In this document: piece after piece, positions 45,344 to 57,905 of the stretch
Position numbering within the stretch: position 1 is the first letter of the stretch
How the letters are laid out: each line of letters begins with the position of its first letter
Assembly (NCBI GenBank): GCA_963576475.1
Contig: OY754972.1
Span: 27,128,424-27,192,423, forward strand
DNA: 64,000 nt
Direction of reading: 5' to 3'
Source: Molanna angustata
Taxonomy: Eukaryota; Arthropoda; Insecta; Trichoptera; Molannidae
The notes under the pieces: generated by a model
Databases searched by the model: none
Told to the model about the DNA's origin: nothing
What the model saw: the letters and a program-made list of their open reading frames with translations, nothing else
Translations under genes and position numbers: made by a program

Positions 45344-45853
45344 TCGAATGAACCATATTTTCGAAATAAATTGCTATCTGGGTTTTAATTTGATTTCTTC
45401 CAATTTTATTTAATTTAAATATTTAAATATTCACTTACATATTTATATGACTATTATAAACGGCAAAGTACACCGCTGATCTGCATAGTATTAAGATACT
45501 ACAAACTAATATTTAAATTAATTTGCAACCTTTAACAAATTATTATATGATGACGGTTTGTTAATTAACAAAAATGTCTTCTGTAAATATTAATAATTAT
45601 AATTTATTACTTATTAATTAAAATTTATTACATCACAGAATCAACATTTCAATTAATCTAACCTATTTTTTGTATTGGAGCGAATAATTTTGTTAATATT
45701 ATGTACGGATACAAGATATTATGTTTATAATGTAGGTATCTTATACAAATTAAAAGTTGGTTAAAGTTAAAACGATATATTATTGATAATTGTTTTCTGA
45801 AACATTGTTTCGGTGTGGATATGTGTATGTATGTCTGGATAAGACGTCTATCA
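45344..45853. other. AT-rich spacer, no gene seen
   Basis: No recognisable repeat or coding motif between the satellite end and the hAT element. Confidence 0.4.
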
Positions 45854-45861
45854 GTGTAGAG

Positions 45862-47257
45862 CAGCGTTTCCTAAATGGTGATCCGCGGAACCCTGGGGTT
45901 CCGTGGAAGGGTCACAGGGGTTCCGCGGTCTTTCCGAGAGAAATTTTATTTTTTATTTATTCGAATTGAAGCTGTACGATACATGAATTAAGTATAGATA
46001 CAAATAAAACTTACATTACAAAAAATATTTCATTCTTCACATTAAATAGTTAAGTACTTTGTATTTCTTTGTTACAATAAATATTTTGTTCTTTCTTCGA
46101 GTCTAACATGAAAATATTCAAACTATGTACATACAAGGTAAACACTTTATGTAGTTACTAGTTGCATGTAACACATGAGATCCAACTGTCGATAGCGATA
46201 GTATGTATAGTTGAAGAATTAGTACCAAACTATAAACCCATAAATACAAATTATTTAATATTTTAAGATATTTGGTTTTCTATACAACACATGTACCTAG
46301 GTATGTATGTCAAGATAGGATAGTATGGAGGTCAGTCCTTTGATCCTACCCAGAATGTGAAAACAGCATGATGGTATGTATATATGTTTGGAGATTAGTA
46401 TCAAATTATTAAGTCTTCTTAGATATTGTGAGTAGGCTACTTCCATACAAATTGTATGAAACAATGTCGTCACTAAATTCAATTTTTATAAAAATTGTTA
46501 AAAAAAAATTAAGATGTGCTTATACAATGTAAATATTTTTTATAGAAAATTAAATTATCTAGTTGGGGTGTTTCGGCTTTTTTCGATATTTTTTAAAAAA
46601 ATGGAAATATAGGCAGTTAAACTCAAAATTTATCATAAAAAAAGTATTTTTCTTAATTAAAAATGTTTAAGAAACCCTGGAATTTTTTTGAAAAAATAAA
46701 TTTGAGATTTTGTATTTGTCTATGTATATACCAATTTTCAGCGTTCTAACTTTTATGGTTTTTGAGATATATGAAAAAATAAACCAAAATTGCAAAAGTT
46801 GATAACCCCTGACTGAAACAAAAATTCACAATACTGAGTATAAAAGTTTTGTAGGCCTATAACTGTTTATATATTCTGAAAATTTGGGCTCTGTAAATTG
46901 AACGGATCAAAAGTTATAAGGGGGGACGGACACACACACACCACACACACACACACCACACACACAGACACACAAAACTCACATAAAATGTTCTACTCCG
47001 AATTCTGAGTAAATCCATGTATGGGAACATATATGCTGCAAGGCCTCTAGTTGGTGTTATTAGCATGCAAAAAGTCCACTACACCATACAAAATTTTCCT
47101 TCGTACACGCATCTTGGCTTAATAATGTCGATTCATTAAGATAATTGAATTCTCATGAACGAATCGACAGTTGGATCAAAATAGCCAGATCTAGGGTTCC
47201 GCCAAAAAAAGTATGATCATTTAGGGTTCCATGGCCAAATAAAATTGGGAACCGCTG
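45862..47257. mobile_element. Non-autonomous hAT-like element (contains family A copy 5)
   Basis: Terminal sequences CAGCGTTTCCTAAATGGTGA and the complement of CAGCGGTTCCCAATTTTATT, flanked by the 8-bp target duplication GTGTAGAG (45854-45861, 47258-47265). Subterminal blocks repeat GGGGTTCCGCGG and AGGGTTCC. An 8-bp duplication and CAG..G ends are hallmarks of hAT elements. Outside the nested family A copy only about 375 bp remain and no transposase is present. Confidence 0.85.
46157..47176 (+). mobile_element. Family A element, copy 5 (nested in hAT)
   Basis: Full-length, from ACTAGTTGCATGTAACACAT to the 3' hairpin (TCGATTCATTAAGATAATTG / GAATTCTCATGAACGAATCGA), ending CAGTTGGAT. It carries a CA run at 46930-46977. 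Its 3' end matches copy 1 (AACGAATCGACAG) rather than copies 4, 6 and 7 (AACAAATCGACAG), which defines two subfamilies. Confidence 0.85.
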
Positions 47258-47265
47258 GTGTAGAG

Positions 47266-47926
47266 AACGAAGAAGATTTGGGTTGTAATTAGGATAGTCT
47301 CTGTTAAACCCGCTACACTTCCTGTGTCCCAAAACAAACCTTTTGTCGACGGTGAAGGGGTGACATCCGTTTCCACCTAATATGGGCGTGGAAAAACCTT
47401 CCCTGGGGAGCCTTTGACATATTTGTGTGAAATATCCGGCAAAATCACAGAATATCAAGGAGATATTCTTCAACATAAATCCTTTGATCGTTTGGTAGAT
47501 GCTTGAAACCACACTCTTCTTGTTTTGGAAAAATCGATCTAAGGCTTGTATTATAAAACCGACATCACACGCATCGTTATGATATCATCGTGGAACAATT
47601 CAAACTTTTTGTAGTTATCCATTATATTCCAGTTAAAGAAGTAAAACTTAAAAAAATAATAGAACATCATTTACGTACTCCCCTACATTGAAATTTACTA
47701 ACATGTCTAATAAAAAAAAATTAGTACATTCAATTATTTTTTATCCATTTCTCAAAAAGTGTCCGACACTTTTGCTAATTATTTATTCAGTATTATAAAC
47801 CATGACGATGGTGACTTTTATAAATTGATAAAATAAAAAATAAAAAAAAAACATTTTAAGTAGACGTACAAATAAATTTTTTCAATATTTGAAACTGTCA
47901 CTTCATGATAGAACTCCATAATATAA
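47266..47926. other. Unclassified sequence, no gene seen
   Basis: A GC-moderate patch at 47280-47530 gives a 119-codon minus-strand open frame (47153-47512) without recognisable motifs; part of it crosses the hAT end. The rest is AT-rich. Confidence 0.4.
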
Positions 47927-48022
47927 GTACTAAAATTATGAAAAAATTATATTTAATTTTACGTTCTACTTAAATTTAAGTAGAACGTAAAATTAAATAT
48001 AATTTTTTCATAATTTTAGTAC
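47927..48022. repeat. Perfect 96-bp palindrome
   Basis: Two 48-bp arms with no spacer, centred between 47974 and 47975 at TACTTAAATTTAAGTA, with no mismatch. Outer ends are GTAC on each side. It has no similarity to the other fold-backs here. Confidence 0.95.
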
Positions 48023-48764
48023 AAATAAATAGTTAATAGATAGTTAAATTACTAATACCTATTTAATAGATAACGATAACTTATATCAGGATATGAAATT
48101 ATTTATTATATACTCCATCTGTTATTCCATCATAATGATGAGAATATTAAGTAAAATGGTCTAAATTTTTCATAATATCGTAACTTTCAACTTATTAAAT
48201 GGTTCTAGAGGGTATAAATCATTAGGTCATTACCCCAATAATGGAAATAGAAAATAAGAATCTATGGGGTCAATTTTTCCATAATTTCTTTTCTTCGTTT
48301 CATTGAAGATTCCACACAATGCCACACAATAATATGTATTGACTCCGTGTCAGCAAAAAAATACAAAAATGGGACATTTTCGCTATACATACATAGGTCA
48401 GGGATCATAGAGGAGGCCATGGAAACATTATTCGGGTTTCTTGTTTAGTTACACAAAGAATGTTAATAGATAGGTATATGTATGCTTCGTATACAGACCG
48501 AAATAGTAGGTACGGTTGTAACATGTTGGTGAGTCAATGTTGAATGTTAACCTAATCGGATGACCCGAATTATTTGACTGAGTTTTCGTCCAAACTTGTC
48601 GTTTATTATACCTTAGCATAAAAATGCAAATCCCGCATTCAGCAATACAAATGAATCCAGCCCATTTTTAGGCTTCCTGGATCCAGCAAAATGTGCTCGA
48701 TCCAGCGCAGCGCCACGGATTTGCAATCAATTCATTTTTCAAATAATGGCGTGAAGACGTTGTC
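48023..48764. other. Spacer, no gene seen
   Basis: AT-rich sequence with no family recognised. Confidence 0.4.
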
Positions 48765-49035
48765 GGCCTTCGTGGCTCAGTTGGTTGGGTATCTGACTTT
48801 CTATCCAAGGGTCCCGGGTTCGATTCCCGGTGGAGACACAGTTTTTATTTGTGTTTTCAGTCTGGATTTGTGAGACGATTAGGTAATATTGTAAGTCTCT
48901 TGAATGTGGCTACTGTTATTGGGTGCGTGTTAAATAATTATTTGACATAGTAACTGTTAGTTGCCCCAGAAGCTACATAAAATGTATAAAAATATATGAG
49001 ACTAACTGTTTTATTAAAAAAATAAGATTCCACAC
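48765..49035 (+). mobile_element. tRNA-derived SINE, second family
   Basis: The head GGCCTTCGTGGCTCAGTTGG...CCCGGGTTCGATTCCCGGTG has an A-box-like and a perfect B-box-like block, resembling a tRNA-Glu-type gene with a disrupted anticodon arm. The body (GTCTGGATTTGTGAGACGAT, GGGTGCGTGTTAAATAATTA, TGTTAGTTGCCC.AGAAGCTACAT) recurs without the head at 55955-56100. It differs from the SINEs at 5262 and 7226. Confidence 0.8.
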
Positions 49036-50500
49036 TAAATTGTTTCAACTGTTACATAGAATCTTCATTTATTGTACAAAAGTTATAATATGAGTATTGA
49101 AGTTTTTTTGGAGTTTTACTAATATTGAAAAAAAAATCATTGTACCTAACGAAGACATTTTAAGCTCAATGTACAAAAACATTAATTAATATAATAATTC
49201 AACACGACAAAATAAAGACAATTAAGGAGATATACGACTTATTTAAACTATTTTCAATTAAGTAAAATAATCTTATAAATACGAATACAACTAAGTTGTC
49301 TCTATGAGAGTATTATAGTTTTTATTTAAAATCAAAAATCGCAAAAATCCTGGTGGATTGTAATTGCTAATTATAAACTATATACCAAGTTTATTAAAGA
49401 ACATTTTTAAATGTAAAAATAAAAGAAGAATGAAAGGGTTGTCGCCAATACTAATCTCTCCACTAGGTACATGAGTTATCGGACTTTTGTCTCCTTCAAA
49501 AGTTACCGATCACCGATGAAATAATATAAAACTTATTGTCTTCTGAAAAGCATAAGGATGAAATAGAACTGTGAAATCTACATATTTGAGTAACTACATA
49601 GAGTAAGAACATTTGAATGAAACATTCGTCAGTTGAAATACATTAAAAAATATCTATGATCTATTATGTTGCTTCGGTCTTTATACCTATTGAAATCAGG
49701 TTTTTAAATCGAAAATAACCGAACAGAATTTAAGGGAAAGTTTTGGTTTCATTTAAAAAAACGATTGTCAATTTTTTCGATATATTATTTTATTAATTTG
49801 TTTGTTAATGGTAATGTGTTGAATTGATTTAGGTCCCGATTTTTTTTATAAAATTTAAAAGAAATAATAAAAAAGTCAATCGAAACCACACATTACTAAG
49901 ATTATCGGAGAGTTTTCTAGATTATTAATCGAGTTCGGTAGATTATTAATCGAGTTCGGTAGCTGTTCCATCACCAACCCATCTAATAATAAAGACGAAA
50001 AACAGTGTCTTTGTTTTTATTTTGAAAATTGAAGATAATTACATTCATAACATTACTAAACTAAGAAAACCTAATTTTCACTAAAAGGCTGAAATAGTAG
50101 CAACTTTTAACCATTTGATTGTGATGTATGTTTGTGAGATTGCTATAACTTCGCATATTTTTTACCATTTAGCTAGAGTTAACCGCGAGTTAAGGTGGTT
50201 GAAACACGGGAATAAAATCATTCCAAGCATATTAATTTTGGGGAAGGTTTTCCAACACACCCTACCATGGGTTAGGTAATGTAATTAATGCCATTTGCTG
50301 GCGGCACGAAGCTATGGCACCGTTACAAATGTAGGTAAATACAATCTGTTGAATATTTTAATTCTAGTTTTGGGAAAGTGAGAAAACATAAAAATATTTT
50401 AATTAATTATCATAACGTTTTCCGCGGTGTGAGTTCATTAAATATGTACGCGTAAAACGTTAGAAATAGGTTTAATGTCTTATCATTGAACACTAAACAT
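49036..50500. other. AT-rich spacer
   Basis: No gene recognised. A 22-bp direct repeat (GATTATTAATCGAGTTCGGT AG) occurs twice at 49920-49963. A GC-moderate patch at 50190-50320 is unassigned. Confidence 0.4.
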
Positions 50501-50502
50501 TC

Positions 50503-51015
50503 GTTTTTACTCCTCACTAACACAAGGTGATATAGTGGGGAGTTATGATTTCGCAATTTTTAAGGGTATTTTTTTTGCAGATTATCAACTAGTATCATGC
50601 TGAGATTGTATTCTGAAAGTTTCATCACAATGTATCTGTGTGTGTGTGCAGTGTGCTATGTGCTATGTACGGCGTGTTCATTTTACTTTATCGATTATAG
50701 ACTAAAGTACTCATTCGATTCTATTCAAATTTTGCAAATTTGTATATCTAATGCTCACTTAGATCCCATTAGATTTTGAACGATATATGAATAGTGCTTC
50801 TCAATTTTTTTAACTGTCAAATATTTCAAAGTAACCCCAAGCTCAGGAAACTTAAAATTTGAAATTTTTATTTTCAAATAGGTAAAAAGGCTTATCACTT
50901 TCATAAAATGGCATTAAAGAAATATCAACTTTTCATAATAAAATAAAAAAATAAATAAACAAACTCATTTTATAAAATCGCTGAAAATTTTCCATACAAA
51001 ATTTGAGTATGGAAC
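50503..51015 (+). repeat. Family C dispersed repeat, copy 1
   Basis: TTTTTACTCCTCACTA at its start, then GATTATCAACTAGTATCATG, TTTCATCACAATGTATCTGT with a GTGTGT run, CTTTATCGATTATAGACTAA, TATTTCAAAGTAACCCCAAG and an AAATCGCTGAAAATTTTCCA end. Copies recur at 56283 (plus) and 57465 (minus). No coding motif. Confidence 0.7.
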
Positions 51016-51450
51016 ATCTTTGACTAGGTATATACCAAAGACCTTATAATAATATATACTGACTAAAGGTAATATATTAACATTATTATTGTGAAATTTG
51101 CTCTGTTTATGTTTTTTTTTTTTTTTATTGAGTATCATAATATGAACATACACATAGTACAAATATTTAAATTAATACAATTTTTTTTTTCAATAGGTAC
51201 TGTAACAAAAAAGTTAAAAACTTGTGCTTGGGACAGGAAAACTTGTGCTTGGGACAGGAATGTTAAATTATTATGGGACTTGTGCATGTTAAATTATTAT
51301 TTAATTTTACTCTTTTACATCATTTTTCTTAATATCTTATATGAATATTAGGAAAATGTTTATTTTATCAGTTTTTTTTAGAAACCGGACGTCATGAGAG
51401 TTTATTTTCTAGGAATATACTAGTTACAAATAAATATTATGTGTTTTTTT
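51016..51450. other. AT-rich spacer
   Basis: Contains a 20-bp direct repeat (ACTTGTGCTTGGGACAGGA at 51221 and 51241). Nothing else recognised. Confidence 0.4.
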
Positions 51451-51454
51451 ACAT

Positions 51455-51773
51455 ACATACTATCATGCCTTGTTCATATTGAGGTAGGCAGAGAGAACCG
51501 AGCGCCATACTTTTCTATCCTGATATACTTTTCTCGCTTCACTTAATCCAAACATTGCCTCATGCACACTCTCCTACTATCTACACTTCAGATTCCATTC
51601 ATGGGATTTAAATGAGTCTTTCTCGACCGACCTCTATCTCTTATTCCGCATCTTTTAGCCATGTATAATTTTTTTGTCAACCGTTCTTCATCTGTTCTTT
51701 CTATGTGGCCGAACCACTTAAGGACATATATTATATTTTTATCTTGCATGTGGCGTCCTTTTCCAACATACAT
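51455..51773 (-). pseudogene. LINE ORF2 C-terminal tail and 3' end
   Basis: Minus strand 51773-51588 reads VLKWFGHIERTDEERLTKKL then RGRSRKTHLN, the conserved C-terminal WFGHVER...RGRPR block of insect LINE ORF2. It is followed (51590-51455, minus) by the same 3' block found in the satellite segments (GAGAGTGTGCATGAGGC, GGTTCTCTCTGCCTACCTC). This identifies that block as a LINE 3' end. Truncated and inactive. Confidence 0.65.
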
Positions 51774-52789
51774 TCTGTTCTTGTGCTTACTTTTTTTTAT
51801 TCAATCACACATCGTCTTATTACACATTTGTCTGAGAGACCTCATTTCAATGGCAGTTATTTTACTTGGGAAACTTGATGTTTTACTATGTTGTTTTAAA
51901 AAATATATAAAAAGGTCATTATTTACATTGAATTACATTCATGTATTCTCAATGTAACATAAAGAAATTTTGTTTATAAAAAAATAACATAACAAATAAT
52001 ATTCATCAATTACTAATTTCCCATCTAAAGTTTGAATTTAGAACAACTTGTATAGACTTAATATTGATTTTTGAAATCATAATATTGTGTATGTTCATCA
52101 TGAGTAACAAACAACTATATTTTTCCAGACCAGCCATAACATGTCATGCATAGAAAACTTTCATATTACTATATATAATTTATATTTCACAAAGTATGCT
52201 TTTGAAAAATTTCTTTTAGAATTTTTGGTTCATTGTCTTAAAATTATGCACAAAAGCTAAAGAAATATTTCATGGTATTAGTTAAAGCAGCACTTCAGAG
52301 ATCAAGTGATTTTTTTTTTCCTATATTATGCTTAGTATTATTATATTAAAAGTGTTCTTTGATTGACCAGACTCTATTGAGCAGTCTCTCTCGCACCCAC
52401 ACATTTACAGATCTATGTCACTGTGCACTACGAGCTCAGGAGATTAGTCTGTGTATAATAAATCATTAAATTTTAGTGACTTTAAATATATATATTTGTA
52501 AAATACAAATAGAATAATGTTTATAAAGAAATGCTTTTACTCATAAGCAAAATTTGAATGAAAAACAGCTTTTGTTATACTGAATGAGGGCAATATAGAA
52601 ATATTATTTTCAATATTTGTCTTCTTTGTAGTAAATCATTTGTCTAATTTAATTATTATATTTATAAAATTTCTCATACCTAATGTATGTGATTCTTATA
52701 CATACCATAATGCCATGATCCTCACATGGTAGACAGAGGTAGATGAATTCATCATTTTCATTCTATTAATGACATCTATCTTCATCTTA
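51774..52789. other. AT-rich spacer, no gene seen
   Basis: No recognisable motif except CATACCATAATGCCATGATC near 52702, a degraded form of the LINE 3' block. Confidence 0.4.
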
Positions 52790-52990
52790 AATTCTATTAC
52801 AGATTCATCTTAGTGATCTCATTTAAACTGCATTTATTCTGCTTTCATGTGACTTCTGCCATGTCCAGGTTTCACTTGCATACATCAAGGTTGGCACTAA
52901 GATAGCGTTATCAATGGCAACTTTAGCATCCTTTGATATGTTGCGGTCATTCATAACTGGTCTAAGTGCTCCATTCCCTCTGCTCCATTC
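52790..52990 (-). pseudogene. LINE reverse transcriptase C-terminal fragment
   Basis: The minus strand reads ALRPVMNDRNISKDAKVAID then NAILVPTLMYASETWTWQKS and ESRINAV, then a stop where the family has a codon for E. This is the thumb/connection block (LVPTLLYGSETW) common to many LINE ORF2 proteins. The Tc1-like copy begins beside it. Confidence 0.7.
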
Positions 52991-52994
52991 CCTC

Positions 52995-54293
52995 TACTTG
53001 AATAGTAAACAAAGGGAAAAAAGACTCAATTGGGCAAAAGAACACAAGAATTGGACCAAAGAAGACTGGAAGAATGTAATCTGGAGCGATGAAACAAAAA
53101 TTTCTATATTTGTATCGGATGGAATAAAGTACCTATGTTAGGAGGAGGACTGGAGAAGACTTGTTACCAGTGTGTACCACCGTCACCATGAAGCACCCTC
53201 TCAGCATAATGATATGGGGGTGCATGTCAAGAAGTGGCGTGGGTCGTCTACATATCATTGATGGGAAGTTACATGAAAAAAAAAATACAAGGAGACTATC
53301 TTGGATCCGAAGTTAAAGCCTTTTATAGCGGATCTGTTTGGAGAAAATAGAGAGACATGCATATTCCAGCAAGACAACGCACCCTGTTATACTGCTAAAA
53401 GTGTCTCAAGCTGGTTCGAAGAAAATAATATGGTACTTAAGTGGCCTGGTAACAGCCCAGATCTTAATTAGATAGAAAACTTGTGGGCCAGGTTGAAAAT
53501 CTTTGTCTCCAAGGAGAGACCATCGAATAAGAGGGCCCTGATTGAAGCTGTAATAAAATCATGATTCAAGGTCATCAATAATGCAGATTTGGAGAAGTTG
53601 GTGGACTCAATGCCTCGAAGAATGAAGGCTGTGATAAAAAATAAAGGCTACCCAACTAAATACTAAAGTGATTTATCTTAAACACGTGAATTTTAAATTT
53701 TATTGTCATTAACAATTTTCCATAGCTGAGCACAATATTTTTTATATTTTATTCAATGTACAATAATTTTCGAATATATTTTTATTATTGCATATGCGCA
53801 AACATTGGATTTTTTTCCCTGTCGGGAGTCAAAGATATTTTTTAACAGATTTTTAATTATCTCAATAGAGACGAAGTTGGAATATTTATTGTAGGAGAAC
53901 CGGGAAATCAAGGCACCTACAGGGCTTACGACCTGTCATCGGCTGGTTTACGTGATCACTTTATGCATAAAGTGATCACGTAAACCAGCCGATGACAGGT
54001 CGTAAGCCCTGTAGGTGCCTTGATTTCCCGGTTCTCCTACAATAAATATTCCAACTTCGTCTCTATTGAGATAATTAAAAATCTGTTGAAAAATACAATA
54101 ATTTTAATAAAATGTGTATTATATCTGAATATTTTATGTATAAATGATAATTCATGCATAACCCACACTATAATAAAGACAAGGCAATAATATTTTTTTA
54201 GAAATATTCATTTAGAAATCTAAAAAGGAAGATTTTCTATATAATTTAGTCGAGTAAAAAAAAGTTTCAATTTTTTTGGCCACTACTGTATTA
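52995..54293 (+). pseudogene. Tc1-like transposon, 5' truncated, with dead transposase
   Basis: Coding remnant at about 53000-53665: KQREKRLNWAKEHKNWTKED, WSDETK (first catalytic D, 53088), WGCMSRSGVGRLHIIDG, FQQDNAPCY (second D, 53373), WPGNSPDLN, then a TAG at 53469-53471 where the family has P, then IENLW (catalytic E, 53475), ending GYPTKY. Spacing of the last two acidic residues (33 residues between by hand count) fits the DD34E class with one residue lost. At least one frameshift (near 53135) and two stops make it inactive. The 3' inverted repeat TTTTTTGGCCACTACTGTA lies at about 54275-54293. The palindrome at 53787-54096 is inserted in its 3' flank. Confidence 0.85.
53787..54096. mobile_element. 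Family B copy converted to a long palindrome
   Basis: A family B 3' half (minus, from 53787) runs to TTTATGCA and is followed with no spacer by its own inverse, giving 131-bp arms (53835-53965, 53966-54096) with one mismatch seen. Both arms share CTCCTACAATAAAT, where the 23-24 kb copy has CTCCGACA, so one arm was copied from the other. ACAATAATTTT flanks the insertion at about 53760 and 54094, a likely 11-bp target duplication inside the Tc1-like element. Confidence 0.85.
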
Positions 54294-54789
54294 CATATAT
54301 AGGTACAAATTTTTATTTATTAACCGTTCATTTTAAGTTCATTCTATATGGTCAAACAAAAAAATATAAACCAAATTTTGAATTAATTGAACTAACATAT
54401 TTAACAAACCAAATATTTATTTAGAAATAATTGAAATAGCCCACCTAAGTGTTGAAGAATGATAAATTACTGATTTTAAAATAATAAGTACCTGCCAATA
54501 AATCTAAAGTTTAAGTTATGGTTTAAGTATTGAATTTAGAATAAAATATGAAATTATATCCAACTTTTATAGAATGCCTTTTAAATAGTCTGTTAACAAA
54601 AAACTGATTTAAAAGATAAACATTATTTTTGAAAAATAGTACAATATAATAATTTATAGTACAAGTCATTGAACCAGCCATTGTAGTACAAGTCATTGAA
54701 AGATTGTCAGTCAAGTAAAGGTTTTTTAAACAACTGCGATCGAGCGCCATTGTTGATTGTTTTGGCAGGGTTGAAATTCATAGTATAAT

Positions 54790-55950
54790 TAGTTGCATGT
54801 AACTAGGGAATGCAATCCCGCAGGACGATGTCAATCCAGGTATTTGTGGGACTGAACAATCTTAGTACCACTGGATCCAGGTATTTGCGGGATCCAGCAG
54901 GGTGGACTTAGATATCTTATCAATCGTATAATAAAGACCTAATTAATACCTCGATCTACCAACCTTGTTTTTAGAGTTTTAAATTTATACCTAATCAAAC
55001 AAGTTCTTTGGGACATTTTAAATGGTTTATTAACATACATACCTTTAGTTAGACATCGGTAAAGTTTGTCATAAATTAACAAAGAATAAAATGAGACATA
55101 AATTTATATTTCAAATTAAATTTAAATAATAACGTTCACACGATAAACAATATTCTTGTACAATAAGCATCATAAGTTTAAACATTATTTTGGAAATAGC
55201 TCCGTAAAAAAGTTAAAGTATTGTGTCGTCTGATAAACGGCTTCTGATATTGGACACAAGGTAGCCAGCGGCTGAAAAAGCTCGTTCAGATTCCACGCTG
55301 GTTGGCACAATAGTCATTTGCGCATTGTAAGTGAATTGAAGGTATGTGCCTTTCCACCGGACTCGAAATAATTCATTTTCTTCTTTATCAAAACCTCAAT
55401 GTTGCTCATATTGCCAGATCTAGATTGTTGGGCTGTTGATCTCGAACTCTTCATACTAATCAAAGTAAGTTTGAGTTCGTCTTGAAGTGACATTGGTGCT
55501 GCTGCTGCGTATTCCAGATTAGCGAGAGGAGTGTCGTCATCCTAAGGATTATCAGCGTCAGCAGGAGCAGTGGCTTCTGCGTTGTTACCCGTGTCCGTGT
55601 ACTCTAGCCTTTCGACTATAGTTTTGATTGTCTTGCATATTAAACTTTTTGAAGGTAGACTAAATGTGTCATCAACATTAATAAATTGACTTCTGTCTTC
55701 TTCATACTTATATGGATCATGTAAGTATATAATAAAACCGCTGTCAAGTTAGTTCGCCGCTCTGAAATCCGTTTCCTCCAGCGGGATCCCGTAAAATTTT
55801 CGACCGAGATTAGTCCCGCAAAATGTCTGCGGGATCTCGGTATTTCGGGATCCCGTTCGGGATTGCATTCCTTACATGTAACACATTACATCCAACTGTT
55901 GATAGTATGTATATAGTAAAAGAATACGTAAAAATCCATGTATTTTATAT
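54790..55950 (+). mobile_element. Family A 5' end fragment split by the hAT element
   Basis: AGTTGCATGTAAC (54791-54803) continues at 55875 with CATGTAACACATTACATCCA ACTGTTGATAG...GTAAAAGAATACGT. Only the first ~90 bp of the family are present, then SINE sequence begins. Confidence 0.75.
54804..55874 (-). mobile_element. hAT transposon, internally reduced
   Basis: TIRs TAGGGAATGCAATCCCG and the complement of TAAGGAATGCAATCCCG, flanked by the 8-bp target duplication CATGTAAC (54796-54803, 55875-55882). Joining the flanks restores the family A sequence GTTGCATGTAACACAT. Minus strand about 55330-55210 reads TIVPTSVESERAFSAAGYLV then SNIRSRLSDDTIL, the hAT C-terminal dimerisation motif. The rest of the transposase is missing or scrambled at this length (1071 bp; complete hATs are usually 2.5 kb or more), so the copy is non-autonomous. 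Confidence 0.88.
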
Positions 55951-55954
55951 TTCC

Positions 55955-56100
55955 ATGTTTTAAGTCTGGCTCTGTGAGACGATTAATATCATAAGCAGAT
56001 CGTAAGTCTCCAGAATGTGGCAGCTTGTTACTGGTGCGTGTAAAATAATTATTTGACATTGTACCTGTTAGTTGCCCGTGAAGCTACATATAATAAAAAG
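55955..56100 (+). mobile_element. SINE body fragment without tRNA head
   Basis: TAAGTCTGGCTCTGTGAGAC, GGTGCGTGTAAAATAATTAT and CTGTTAGTTGCCCGTGAAGC match the body of the SINE at 48765. No RNA polymerase III boxes remain. Confidence 0.7.
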
Positions 56101-56282
56101 TTATAATATTATGCTGATTAATTATTTAAATTAATCAAATGACAGAACGAACGCGTATAATATCTGTCAAATGACAAATGTCAACCACGGTGGACGGTGC
56201 TGCCAGGACTTAAATTTTTAGATATTATTGGAGAGTTGCACGAAAAAAATATGAATCCTTATGAAGAAGGGGTTGAAAAATA

Positions 56283-56640
56283 ACATTGTTTTTACTCCTC
56301 ACTACCCCAAGGGGATTGATGAATTCGCAATTTTTAAAGTAATTTTTATTGCAGATTATCAACTAATATCATGCTGGGATTGCATTCTGAAAGTTTCATC
56401 ACAATGTATCTGTGTGTGTGTGCTGTGTACTTTTTTTAACTGTCAAATATTTCAAAGTGACTCCCATGCTCAGGAAACTCGAAATTTGTTATTTTTATTT
56501 TCAAATTGCTAAAAGGGCACATCACGTTCATAAAATGTTATTAATAAATATCAATTTTTCATAATAATATATTTAAATAATAAAAGAATTAAACTCACTC
56601 ATTTCATAAAATTGCCGAAAACTTTGAATACTCTATAGTG
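56283..56640 (+). repeat. Family C dispersed repeat, copy 2
   Basis: Same landmark order as copy 1 (ACTCCTCACTA, GATTATCAACTAATATCATG, TTTCATCACAATGTATCTGT, TATTTCAAAGTGACTCCCAT) but lacks the ~130-bp CGGCGTGTTC...GAATAGTGCTTC block present at 50665-50800. Confidence 0.7.
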
Positions 56641-57368
<728 letters not shown>

Positions 57369-57464
57369 CCAGAATCTGCTTATTTTAGGGATTCTGTTAA
57401 AATGTATAGGTGAATGGGTTGTGGCCAACACTATACTTTTACTACTAAGTCACTCTACAAAGTA

Positions 57465-57905
57465 ATCAAATTTTGTATGAAAATTTTCAGCATTTTCAGA
57501 GATGAGTTTGTTAAATTATTTTTGATTTAAATATTTTATGAGAGATGTGCCTTTAAGCAATTTTTAAACAAAAAATATCGAATTTTAAGATTCTTGAGCT
57601 TGTGGTCATTTAAAAATAGTTGACATTTGATTAAATTGAGAAATACTGATAATATCCTTAATAACCTAATGAGGTCTAAGCGAGTATTAGATGTAGGTAC
57701 AAATCTGCAAAATTTGAAAAGAATCGAATGAGTACTTTAGTCTATAATCGATAAAGTAGAATAAACACGCCGTACACAGTACCTAGCAAATAGTACACAG
57801 CACACACACATATACATTGTGATGAAACTTACAAAATGCAATCTCAAATTAAAAAAAATAACCTTAAAATTACTCCCCACCATAATTACCCTTAGGGGAG
57901 TAAAT
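57465..57905 (-). repeat. Family C dispersed repeat, copy 3 (inverted)
   Basis: Inverted: GAAAATTTTCAGCATTTTCA at 57480, GTACTTTAGTCTATAATCGA at 57731, ACACGCCGTACACAG at 57765, ATTGTGATGAAACTTAC at 57817 and ACTCCCCACCATAATTACCC at 57873. With copy 2 it forms an inverted pair around the (AT)n tract. Confidence 0.7.

Noticed and set aside
47153..47512. 119-codon minus-strand open frame
   Set aside because: It spans the hAT end, its target duplication and unrelated flank, so it cannot be an ancestral gene.
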